Origin: Sansalvadorimonas sp965243775 | GTDB lineage: Bacteria > Pseudomonadota > Gammaproteobacteria > Pseudomonadales > Endozoicomonadaceae | NCBI GenBank assembly: GCA_965243775.1 | Contig: CBDEWF010000018.1 | Location: 62,001-126,000, forward strand | Direction of reading: 5' to 3' | Length of the DNA: 64,000 bases | Part shown: positions 43,587 to 52,139 of the stretch, in pieces | How the letters are laid out: every line of letters starts with the position of its first letter | How positions within the stretch are numbered: position 1 is the stretch's first letter | Translations under genes and position numbers: made by a program | The notes under the pieces: model-generated | Database searches by the model: none | What the model was told of the DNA's origin: nothing | Seen by the model: only the letters and a program-made list of their open reading frames with translations

Positions 43587-45875
43587 CTATTCTGCAACAT
43601 CAGAGGCAGGAGCCTTGTCCTTGGCTGGTTCGATCTTGAAGGAGAGTTCGCCACCCTTGACCCCAATCTTGACCAGTCCACCATTGATGAGTTTGCCAAA
43701 CAGAATATCTTCGGCAAGGCTTTTCTTGATCTTTTCCTGGACCAAACGAGCCATCGGGCGGGCGCCCATCAGCTTGTCATAGCCCTTCTCGGCCAGCCAT
43801 TCACGAGCTGACTTGTTTACTTCAATCTGTACCTTACGTTCATCCAGCTGGGCCTGCAGCTCTGTGAGCTGCTTATCAACTACGCTGGTAATAACCTGCG
43901 GTGTCAGTGCATTAAATTGAATGACGGCATCCAAGCGGTTACGGAATTCTGGCGTGAAAGTTTTCTTGATAGCCTCCAGACCATCTGTGGAATGATCCTG
44001 CTCTGTAAAACCGATGGATGCCCGGTTGATATTCTCTGCACCGGCATTGGTAGTCATGATCAGGATAACATTGCGGAAATCCGCCTTGCGCCCGTTATTG
44101 TCGGTCAGGGTACCATGATCCATAACCTGCAGCAGGAGATTAAAGACATCGGGGTGCCCCTTCTCAATCTCATCCAGCAGCAGAATGCAGTGTGGTGTTT
44201 TGTTAATAGCTTCTGTGAGCAAACCGCCCTGATCATAGCCAACATATCCGGGAGGTGCACCAATCAGACGAGAAACTGTATGGCGCTCCATATATTCGGA
44301 CATATCAAAGCGAACCAGCTCTATGCCAAGTGATTTAGCCAGCTGCTTGCACACCTCTGTTTTACCCACACCGGTCGGCCCGGCAAACAGGAAACAGCCA
44401 ACAGGCTTTTCATTGGGTTTCAATCCAGCCCGGGACAGGCGGATATTGGTTGATAGAGCCTCAACGGCCTCATCCTGCCCAAAGATAGTCATCATCAGAT
44501 TGCGTGGCAGCTTCTCCAGCAGATCCTTGTCAGACGCAGACACTGACTTGGGAGGAATGCGTGCCATCTTGGAAACAATCGCTTCAATATCAGAGACTTC
44601 AATAGACTTCTTGCGATCTTCTTGAGTCTGCAATCGCTGATAGGCTCCAGCTTCATCAATGACATCAATGGCTTTATCAGGCATATGCCGGTCATTGATA
44701 TAACGATCTGCCAGTTCTGCTGCGGCTCTCAGGGCATCTTTTTCGTAAGCAATGTCATGGTGTTCTTCAAATTTAGGTTTCAAACCCATGAGAATCTGGA
44801 AAGTGTCATCCACATCCGGTTCAGTCACATCCACTTTCTGGAAACGTCTGGCCAGAGCCCGATCCTTTTCAAAGATTCCCCGGAATTCCTGGAAGGTTGT
44901 TGAGCCAATACAGCGCAGCTCACCCGAGGTCAGTAGAGGTTTAAGAAGGTTGGAGGCATCCATCACTCCACCAGAAGCGGCACCAGCTCCAATGATGGTA
45001 TGGATTTCATCGATAAACAAGATCGCCCCCTCTTTACGTCTCAGCTCTGACAGCAGGTGCTTGAAACGCTTCTCAAAATCACCACGATACTTAGTTCCGG
45101 CGAGAAGAGAGCCAAGATCAAGAGCGTAAACAGTCGCATCCTTGAGAATATCGGGAACATCGCCATCTACGATTTTCTTGGCAAGCCCTTCGGCTATAGC
45201 GGTCTTCCCTACTCCAGCCTCACCAACCAGCAGAGGGTTATTCTTGCGCCGGCGAGTCAGAATCTGGGAAACCCGCTCGACTTCCTCACCACGACCAACA
45301 AGAGGGTCAATCTTACCCAGTTTGGCCTGTTCGTTAAGATTGCTGGTGTATGCATCCAGAGGCCGACTACCACCTGGCTCCCCGTCAGCCGTGTCTTCAA
45401 CCATCTCCTGACCAATGGTTTCCGCCCCCTGGTGACCAGGAATCTTGGCAATCCCGTGAGCGATATAATTTACAACATCAATACGGGCTACTTCCTGTTG
45501 CTTCAGGAAGTAGACAGCCTGACTTTCCTGTTCGCTGAAGATAGCGACCAACACATTGGCACCGCTGACTTCCTTTTTGCCGGAACTCTGGACATGGAAG
45601 ACCGCCCGCTGAAGAACGCGTTGAAATCCCAAAGTGGGCTGGGTTTCACGCTCATCATCACCGGCCGGAATCAGTGGTGTGGTGGAATCTATAAATTTGG
45701 TGAGTTCTTCACGCAGCTGCTGTATGTCAGCACCGCAGGCTTCCAGAACATCGGCAGCTGAGGCATTGTCAAGCAGGGCAAGCAGGAGGTGTTCCACAGT
45801 CATAAACTCGTGGCGCTTGCTGCGTGCTTCCCGGAAAGCAGTATTCAGAGTCTGTTCAAGATCTTTATTTAGCAT
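43587..45875 (-). CDS. clpA: ATP-dependent Clp protease ATP-binding subunit ClpA
   Basis: ClpA unfolds substrates and feeds them to ClpP. The 762-residue protein has an N-terminal ClpN domain, a first AAA module (Walker A GEAGVGKTAIAEG, Walker B AILFIDEIHTIIGAG), and a second (GPTGVGKTEVCKQL, CILLLDEIEKGHPDVFN). A C-terminal tail with lysines and prolines is usual. It lies 24 bp after clpS in the same direction, as in most gammaproteobacteria. Confidence 0.97.
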   Translation of the reverse strand: MLNKDLEQTLNTAFREARSKRHEFMTVEHLLLALLDNASAADVLEACGADIQQLREELTKFIDSTTPLIPAGDDERETQPTLGFQRVLQRAVFHVQSSGKKEVSGANVLVAIFSEQESQAVYFLKQQEVARIDVVNYIAHGIAKIPGHQGAETIGQEMVEDTADGEPGGSRPLDAYTSNLNEQAKLGKIDPLVGRGEEVERVSQILTRRRKNNPLLVGEAGVGKTAIAEGLAKKIVDGDVPDILKDATVYALDLGSLLAGTKYRGDFEKRFKHLLSELRRKEGAILFIDEIHTIIGAGAASGGVMDASNLLKPLLTSGELRCIGSTTFQEFRGIFEKDRALARRFQKVDVTEPDVDDTFQILMGLKPKFEEHHDIAYEKDALRAAAELADRYINDRHMPDKAIDVIDEAGAYQRLQTQEDRKKSIEVSDIEAIVSKMARIPPKSVSASDKDLLEKLPRNLMMTIFGQDEAVEALSTNIRLSRAGLKPNEKPVGCFLFAGPTGVGKTEVCKQLAKSLGIELVRFDMSEYMERHTVSRLIGAPPGYVGYDQGGLLTEAINKTPHCILLLDEIEKGHPDVFNLLLQVMDHGTLTDNNGRKADFRNVILIMTTNAGAENINRASIGFTEQDHSTDGLEAIKKTFTPEFRNRLDAVIQFNALTPQVITSVVDKQLTELQAQLDERKVQIEVNKSAREWLAEKGYDKLMGARPMARLVQEKIKKSLAEDILFGKLINGGLVKIGVKGGELSFKIEPAKDKAPASDVAE

Positions 45876-45899
45876 TAGCGTAACCCGGTGGAGCCGTCG

Positions 45900-46259
45900 T
45901 CAACTGTCTTTTTGAATCTTGCACATCAGGGGATGCTGATGTTCCCGTGCATACTGATTTACCTGCTCGGCTCGTGTTTCAGCAACATCCCTTGTGTAGA
46001 TGCCACATACCGCTGAACCTTCCGTATGCACGGTCAGCATGACCTGTGTCGCCCTTTCCCTGGACATCCTGAAAAACTGCTCAAGAATCTCGACAACGAA
46101 ATCCATAGGGGTGTAGTCATCATTAATGAGAATAACTTTATACATCGGCGGTGGCTGTAATTCTGGTTTTGCAGTAGCGACCGCAACAGCACCGTCTTCT
46201 TCAGTCTCAGTTTGATGATCCTTCTCCAAGGATAGTCGAATCCAATCAATGCTACTCAT
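45900..46259 (-). CDS. clpS: ClpS adaptor
   Basis: ClpS binds N-degron substrates made by Aat and Bpt and delivers them to ClpA. From the ATG at 46259 the protein is 119 residues (E. coli 106), with PPPMYKVILINDDYTPMDFV, VHTEGSAVCGIYTRDVAETR and REHQHPLMC. The open frame extends to 46340, but the family start fits 46259; no strong ribosome-binding site distinguishes them. Divergent from cspD. Confidence 0.94.
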   Translation of the reverse strand: MSSIDWIRLSLEKDHQTETEEDGAVAVATAKPELQPPPMYKVILINDDYTPMDFVVEILEQFFRMSRERATQVMLTVHTEGSAVCGIYTRDVAETRAEQVNQYAREHQHPLMCKIQKDS

Positions 46260-46445
46260 GTAGATTTCTGTCAACGTATTGTCACACTCTCTTAGTTTAC
46301 TGTGCATGTCCGCTTTGGACACTTGACATGTGCTTGACACTCGTTGTTACATACCTAAAACTAGTTCTGTCCCATGGATATGGGGTTCAAAGAATAATAA
46401 CACTAATAAAAAGAAAGCATCAGGAGTACGAAGAGGGATATAACG

Positions 46446-46742
46446 ATGCCTACAGGAAAAGTAAAATGGTTCAATAACGCCAAGGGATATGGATTTATCC
46501 TCCCTGGAACTGAAGATAATGGCGAAGACCTATTTGTCCATTACTCTTCAATCAACATGGAAGGTTACAAGACGTTAAAGGCCGGTCAGCTTGTCAGCTA
46601 CGAAATCATTCAGGGTCCTAAGGGGCTTCATGCCATAAACATTGGAATTCTTTCCTCTGAAGGAAGTGAACCCGATGAAGCATCTAGTCAGGGGGTACCC
46701 AGCAGTGAATCAACCCAACCCGAAGAATATACAGAGAGCTGA
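46446..46742 (+). CDS. cspD: Cold-shock domain protein, CspD-like
   Basis: A 98-residue protein with one cold-shock domain: GKVKWFNNAKGYGFILPG and EDLFVHYSSINMEGYKTLKA, the RNP motifs that bind single-stranded nucleic acid. An acidic, Ser-rich tail of about 30 residues follows. Divergence from clpS and this size point to the CspD group, which in E. coli is a stationary-phase replication inhibitor. Confidence 0.92.
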   Translation: MPTGKVKWFNNAKGYGFILPGTEDNGEDLFVHYSSINMEGYKTLKAGQLVSYEIIQGPKGLHAINIGILSSEGSEPDEASSQGVPSSESTQPEEYTES

Positions 46743-46791
46743 CCCAGGTCATCGCTTGCGCGTTTAACCTGTAGGTAATCTGAAATGCAAA

Positions 46792-46818
46792 GGGAACAGA
46801 ATATCTGTTCCCTTTTTT
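46792..46818 (+). terminator. cspD terminator, intron target
   Basis: Stem GGGAACAGA / TCTGTTCCC around TA, then TTTTTT and AAAC, then the intron GTGTG. A textbook rho-independent terminator. Confidence 0.92.
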
Positions 46819-46822
46819 AAAC

Positions 46823-47515
46823 GTGTGCCGGGCATGTTGCACAGCTTGGGGGTGAAAGTCCCCTGTCCAGCCAGATGAGGGCGAAGGACTAGCGAAGCAC
46901 AAGGTTTGCATCGCGAGGTGTAGGCTGAAGGCAGTGTGGAGCAAAACTGCGAGCTGACGAACAGAAACCGGATATGAGGCTGTCTGCGTGGGGACGAGTC
47001 AGCGTTTGATGACAAAGTCCCTTACTCATCCGGACACGTAGGCAGTAGATCCGGCAGTTGTGCAGTGAAGGCGGTGTGACTTACCCCGGGAGGTCTGTGT
47101 GGTGTCTGATATTTCAGACTGAGGTCATCGTAAGGTGATCTGATCGCCATACAGAAGTCAGCAGACGGCATAGTAGTTGACCTTGGTCAGCGAAGGCCTG
47201 AACGGTACAGAGTGGTGAGTAGTTTTTACTTTTCGATACATCGGACGCAGGCAAAGACCAGCGAATACTGGTGCTCATATCAAGTGGTAACGGCGGAACT
47301 GGGAACTGCGAGATGATGAGAGCTGAGATTGTATCGGCACTGTAAGGTTACGAAAACCCGGCGGGTGGTACGAGCCAGATGCCTTGTATCACTGACCCTG
47401 TTATTGCCATGTTTGTGGTAATAGCAGACGCTCAACTGGCCGAAACGCCCAGTACAGACCCGTACGCTGGGTGTTGTGGGAGGAGTGGAGCCGTGAGGCT
47501 CCACCCTATCCCGAT
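46823..47515 (+). ncRNA. ORF-less group II intron (IIC-like), copy 3
   Basis: Third 693-bp copy, on the plus strand in the orientation of cspD. The 5' end is 10 nt after the terminator stem. Domain V differs from the other copies at one loop-side base (TACAGACCC versus TACGGACCC). The 3' end, CCCTATCCCGAT, is followed by unrelated sequence (CCGTACGCC). No ORF of maturase size exists on either strand. Confidence 0.82.
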
Positions 47516-47685
47516 CCGTACGCCGGATATGGCGCGTAGTGCCATGAACGGTGCTGTTCCAGTACGATATAGTCTGCTTGTGGCTGTTCCCGCCCATGGC
47601 TGTTTCAGCATCAAAATGATAAGAACAAAATGACAGTTACTTTATAAAGACCAGAAATACATCAATAAAGCAGGAAACGCTCGCT

Positions 47686-48729
47686 ATGACTGTTATCGAC
47701 AAAAATCTGGCTGATAAAGTCCTCTCTGTTAATAATGATCTACCCATTCGCACAGCGTTGCCTGTTCACAGTGGCAAGGTGCGCTCCGTCTACTGGCTTA
47801 CTGAACACGATAGTCGTCGTTTGATCCAGGAACGTGGTTATGATGTGGCCGCCGATGCGCCGTTGGCTATCATGGTGATCAGTGATCGCATCTCAGCCTT
47901 TGACTGTATCTGGCATGGTGAAGGTGGTATGAATGGCGTACCTGGTAAAGGTGCCGCACTGAATGCCATTTCCAACCACTGGTTTCGTCTGTTCCGTGAG
48001 CAGGGGCTGGCAGACAGTCATATATTGGAAATTCCCCATCCCTTTGTCTGGATTGTGCAAAAAGCCCGGCCTGTGATGATAGAAGCTATCTGTCGTCAGT
48101 ACATTACCGGATCCATGTGGCGTGCCTATGCCAGGGGGGAGTGCAATTTCTGCGGTATTGGTTTACCGGATACTCTTGAGAAAGACCAGAAGCTTCCGGA
48201 GCTGCTGATTACGCCCTCAACTAAAGGCGTTCTGAAGGGTATTCCTGGTGTGCCGGAAGCGGATGATGTGAATATTACCCGTCGGGATATAGAGCAGAAC
48301 CATGCTGCCTTTAACTTCCGCTGCCTGGATGATATTGACCTGTATGAAAAGCTCCTGAAAGAGGGTTTCGATGTTATCAGTGCTGAGCTATCCAAACTGG
48401 ATCAGGTGTTTGTGGATACTAAATTTGAGTTTGGCTATGTCACTGATGGAGCCGGCCAGGAAAAATTGATCTATATGGATGAGGTCGGCACCCCCGACTC
48501 GTCCCGGATCTGGGATGGGCCTTCCTATCGCAAGGGCAAGGTTGTGGAAAACTCCAAAGAAGGTTTTCGGCAGCTATTACTTAATCACTTCCCTGAGCCG
48601 GATATCCTGCTGAATAAAGAGCGGATGGCTGAACGTCAGGATCTTGCCCGTGACAATGCCCTGCCGGAATCTGTACTGATGGAGGTGTCCAGAACCTACG
48701 TGGATATTGCTGAAAAAATAATCGGTTGA
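47686..48729 (+). CDS. purC: SAICAR synthetase, long form
   Basis: PurC joins CAIR and aspartate in purine synthesis. At 347 residues it belongs to the long form, unlike the 237-residue E. coli enzyme. Motifs include HSGKVRSVYWL at the start, VISDRISAFDCIW, CRQYITGSMWRAYARGE, FVDTKFEFGYVTDG and EVGTPDSSRIWDG. A hairpin (GGTGCCTG / CAGGCACC, 48839-48865) lies about 110 bp after the stop. Confidence 0.93.
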   Translation: MTVIDKNLADKVLSVNNDLPIRTALPVHSGKVRSVYWLTEHDSRRLIQERGYDVAADAPLAIMVISDRISAFDCIWHGEGGMNGVPGKGAALNAISNHWFRLFREQGLADSHILEIPHPFVWIVQKARPVMIEAICRQYITGSMWRAYARGECNFCGIGLPDTLEKDQKLPELLITPSTKGVLKGIPGVPEADDVNITRRDIEQNHAAFNFRCLDDIDLYEKLLKEGFDVISAELSKLDQVFVDTKFEFGYVTDGAGQEKLIYMDEVGTPDSSRIWDGPSYRKGKVVENSKEGFRQLLLNHFPEPDILLNKERMAERQDLARDNALPESVLMEVSRTYVDIAEKIIG

Positions 48730-49454
48730 TTCTCTGGTCTTCTCTGACAATCCGAGAGTTGAAATTATCAACATACTTCGGAATGAATTTGGGCTTGTTG
48801 ATTAATTTTCTGGTTTCCCGGTAAACCTGTTCCTATAAAGGTGCCTGGCAGGAGAGGCAGGCACCGCATTTCACCCTTTCTCGGCCTGATAAATACGAAT
48901 ATATACCTTCTTATGCACAAAAAAAACGCTCTTTTGTCTTGTGTCAATAGTGTGATTGATATATTTCAATTGGTTGACTGTCTTTTGTAACTTGTTGAAA
49001 AATAAAGAAAAAATAGCTGTATAAAAAATGTGCAATTTGCTGTGGGGCAAGCAATAACAAGGGGTAGGAGGAAATGTTAGAGAGAAATCCACAGGCTTGT
49101 CCACAGATTTCGTGGATAACCTGAAAGGCAAGGATATAGCACGAAAAACAGAGGTTTTTATCTGCTTGTCAAGCCCTGAAAAGGTTATTTTTAAGTAAGT
49201 ATGGTCAGAACATGGTCAAGGATTTGAGGTAGACGGCAAAGGACATCTATAAAGACAGCAGCGGTTCATTAATGACAACTTAATCTGTGTACTTGTTGGA
49301 AAAAACAGATCCCCTGACTCCCAAGGTTTTCAGATAAATCTTCATAAGTGTGGAAATGCTGAAAAGTTAGTCCCCCGGCTTTTTCTCAGTCGGTTAGCAT
49401 TAAGTCCAACAGGCCTCTAAGATTAATAGTAACCTTGGCAAGGATGCTCTACCG
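48730..49454. other. Long AT-rich gap with DnaA-box-like cluster
   Basis: No gene is recognised in 725 bp. A hairpin lies at 48839-48865. The middle is AT-rich (48890-49030). Three DnaA-box-like 9-mers lie within 35 bp: AAATCCACA (49085), TTGTCCACA (49097) and, on the other strand, TTATCCACG (49111-49119). This may be a DnaA-titration site or chance. No dnaA, dnaN, mnmG or similar gene is nearby, so an origin is not claimed. Confidence 0.35.
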
Positions 49455-50687
49455 ATGGTAAACCCGACTGGCAAATCTGCCTCTTCCCCTCCACCGGGTG
49501 CTGGTGGGGGAGTGAAAGTTGAAGGACCGGTCGAGACAGGTCAGCACTCCACACTGGGGCAGGTTAAAGCTGTTGATGTCAAGCCGTTCATGGCGGGGAA
49601 AAATCTTGGTAAACAGCTCTCGGGCAAGGGCATAGCTTGGATTCTGACCTTTATTAAACACCCGAAAGCCACATTTGACCTTGTGACAGGCAAGCTTGCC
49701 AAGTTACGAGAGACTGATCCCGTAAAGTATTTAGAAGAGTTGTGTGACCTTTCTTCATCAAAGCAGGACTGGAAGTTTACTTTCGATGAAGGGCAGCGTC
49801 TGAAGCATGGAGCACTTCCTGACAGGATCGACAGGCTGGAAGGCTGGCAGCTTGTGGCTCTGGGAAGTCTGGCGGAAGATTATCCCAGGGGTGAGGTTAA
49901 AGTCTTTGTGGTTCACTTGGAAGATATATCCAGTTTTGCTTCAAAACTGCAAGGAAAGATTCATTACACTGGTACTGATAAGCAGCCTGATCGAGGGCTT
50001 CAAACGCTGCGCAGGGCAGCAAGAGCGGCTGTTAATTACGCAGGACAGGGCAGTTTGCACAGGATGAATAAAGCTCTTCTAAATCTTCAGGATAAAATAA
50101 ATGATCATACTCACCGCGGTGACTCCTTTAATTCGGTCATCGATGCAGTCGAAGGCCGCCTGAAGAAAAATCTATCTGATAAGCCGAGAACTGAAAATCA
50201 ACCCGCTCAGGCTGTGCAGGAGCACCCACCTGTGCAGGAGCAACTGGACAATAATAGGCAAAGCTGGGAAAAGGATTTCACTCTTCCAGTAATTTCGGAA
50301 GATAACTTTCCCGATGAGTTGAAAGAGATACAGACTGTTCTGCTCGAATCACCAGATGATGCTGAAGCCTGGAATAACTTTGAAGAGATTGAAGGTGAAC
50401 TCACCCCGAGCCAAATTGCTTCATTTCTTACGGCTGTTTACAAGGCTCATCCTGACAATCAAACAGCAGGAAAATTTCTGGTGTTTTATGGCTTGCCTGC
50501 AAGCCCGGATAACCAGTCATTGTGACAGGTCTATGACTCTCTGGCAGACTCAATCGATCTGCAGAATCAAGTGGATTTCCTCTACCCCATATACCAGAAC
50601 AGCCAGGATAACCCTGATGTGAAAAAACGTTTGCTTGGGGTTCTTCAGAAGCTGGGCGGCATGGGAGACTCACTTCCTCCACAGTAG
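49455..50687 (+). CDS. Effector-like protein with in-frame UGA
   Basis: The first part encodes 356 residues ending at TGA 50523-50525. The same frame stays open for 53 more codons to TAG at 50685-50687. The extension (QVYDSLADSIDLQNQVDFLY ...) continues a helical motif seen just before the stop: Q-I-A-S-F-L-x4-Y-x5-DN versus Q-V-D-F-L-x3-Y-x4-DN. So either a recent nonsense mutation or readthrough is likely; the stop context is UGA-C. The N-terminal 25 residues are Pro/Gly/Ser-rich, and there is no signal peptide or known domain. Function unknown; a secreted effector is a guess from composition. Confidence 0.6.
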
Positions 50688-50710
50688 AGTCTGCTTTATA
50701 GCCAATATCT

Positions 50711-51337
50711 TCAGGAGCTGTCACGTTCCTGAATGCTCTTTAAGGTGTGGTAACCGCCATAGATTCTTGTTGCCGCTGTTATCAGGCAGATACCACCAAA
50801 TATCCAGGCAAGGGTTGGAAAACAGTCTGGCCATAAACAGATGGCAATATAAAACAGCAGGGTTTCCGTTCCTTCGGCAATTCCACCTACATAGTGCAGA
50901 GATTTGCTCTCAAACTGAATCCGGTCAAGCTGGTGCTTCTCAGCCATAATAGCGAAGGCGAGAAAGCTGCTGCCTGTGCCAATAAAAGTGAAAATCAGAA
51001 ACGATGCTGCCAGCGCATTCTGTGTCGGGATGGCCAGGGCGAAACCAAAAATAACGGCCGAATAAAACAGGAAGTCCAGGGTGATATCAAGAAATCCGCC
51101 TGCATCCGTGGCTCCTCGCTGCCGGGCCAGGGCTCCATCCAGTCCATCAAGGGTGCGGTTCAGCAGAATCATCATCAGTGCCGGTATATACCACTCCAGA
51201 GCCAGAAAAGGCATGGACATCATGCCAATGATGAAACCTGCCACTGTCAGTTTGTCCGGGGTCACGGATGCTGAAAGCTTGCGGGCTGTCAGTTTCAGCG
51301 GGCTTTGAATCCAGGCATGGGTCCAGCGGTCAAGCAT
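50711..51337 (-). CDS. ynjF: CDP-alcohol phosphatidyltransferase family protein
   Basis: A 208-residue inner-membrane enzyme that would transfer a phosphatidyl or similar group from a CDP-alcohol. The signature DGxxARxxGxxxDxxxD family motif is present as DGLDGALARQRGATDAGGFL with the later DITLD. About five to six hydrophobic helices surround it. It follows ynjD, as ynjF follows ynjBCD in E. coli. Substrate unknown. Its ribosome-binding site (AGGA, 7 nt before ATG) now lies beside a MITE end. Confidence 0.85.
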   Translation of the reverse strand: MLDRWTHAWIQSPLKLTARKLSASVTPDKLTVAGFIIGMMSMPFLALEWYIPALMMILLNRTLDGLDGALARQRGATDAGGFLDITLDFLFYSAVIFGFALAIPTQNALAASFLIFTFIGTGSSFLAFAIMAEKHQLDRIQFESKSLHYVGGIAEGTETLLFYIAICLWPDCFPTLAWIFGGICLITAATRIYGGYHTLKSIQERDSS

Positions 51338-51349
51338 GTGTGGTTCCTA

Positions 51350-51524
51350 GGGTGTGTTCACAATTAAACATCGACTCAGTGGCCCTAAAAGCAGCCAGAT
51401 GTTAGAAGGGCTTGTGAAAATCGTAGTTATTCTACATTGAACAAGACCGACGCGACAGATGGCCGCTTTTAGGGCCACCCGAAGGGCGCTCCCGAGAGTT
51501 CTCTGTTTAATTGTGAACACACCC
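51350..51524. repeat. MITE 2 between ynjD and ynjF
   Basis: A 175-bp element with inverted ends (GGGTGTGTTCACAATTAAAC and its complement), flanked by TA at 51348-51349 and 51525-51526. Its core (about 51377-51477) matches MITE 1 in reverse complement, but the outer arms differ apart from GGGNNTGTTNA. It contributes the last four codons and the stop of ynjD. Confidence 0.78.
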
Positions 51525-52139
51525 TAAGGTGATGATACGTCCGTTGCAGTCCTGCATATCATGGGTAACCAGCAGGGCGGGTATATCCTGTTCGCGGATA
51601 GTATCAAACACAAAGCTGCGGAAGCGTTGTCTCAAATCTGTATCCAGGCGGGAAAAGGGCTCATCCAGAAGCAGAGCCTGGGGCTCCGCCAGAAGAGTGC
51701 GCATCAGACTGATGCGGGATCGCTGTCCACCGGACAGGCTGGCAGGGTCGGCATTATGATAATCAGGCAGGCCTGCAGCCTCCAGGGCCTGAGTGATACG
51801 CTCCTGTCGTCTATTGCGGTTCAGACCGCGGGGCAGGGCAAAGGCCAGGTTGTCGCCAACAGACATATGGGGAAACAGCAGGTCATCCTGAAACAGTAAT
51901 CCGATATGTCTCTTTTCCATAGGCCGGTCAGTGACGCGGTGTCCACGCACATGGATATCGCCACTGGCTTGAAACCCAGAGTGCAGTGAACCGCAGATAT
52001 AACCCAGCAGAGATGACTTGCCACAACCACTGGGACCCATGAGAGAAACAGTTTCCCCATTGGCAATTTGCAGGGAGAAGTCCTGAATCAGTATCTGTCC
52101 ATTTATGGAGAGATTGATATCTGTCAGCTGAAGGCTCAT
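51507..52139 (-). CDS. ynjD: ABC transporter ATPase, YnjD-like
   Basis: A 210-residue ATP-binding subunit. Walker A is GPSGCGKSSLLGY, the Q-loop is HIGLLFQDDLLFPH, the signature is SLSGGQRSRISLMR, and Walker B is ALLLDEPFSRLD with the H-switch LVTHD. The ATG at 52139 overlaps the restored ynjC stop (ATGA) and follows AAGGA. The C-terminus ends ITLGCVHN, the last residues encoded by the MITE; without the MITE it would end ITLGTTHA and overlap ynjF. It is intact otherwise, but its permease partner is broken. Confidence 0.85.
   Translation of the reverse strand: MSLQLTDINLSINGQILIQDFSLQIANGETVSLMGPSGCGKSSLLGYICGSLHSGFQASGDIHVRGHRVTDRPMEKRHIGLLFQDDLLFPHMSVGDNLAFALPRGLNRNRRQERITQALEAAGLPDYHNADPASLSGGQRSRISLMRTLLAEPQALLLDEPFSRLDTDLRQRFRSFVFDTIREQDIPALLVTHDMQDCNGRIITLGCVHN

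Noticed and set aside
43344..43639. Small ORFs inside the 693-bp repeats, recurring in all copies
   Set aside because: They lie in a structured intron RNA, have no ribosome-binding sites, and their recurrence only reflects the repeat.
48730..49454. Replication origin
   Set aside because: Only three imperfect DnaA-like boxes, no clear unwinding repeats and no origin-linked genes.
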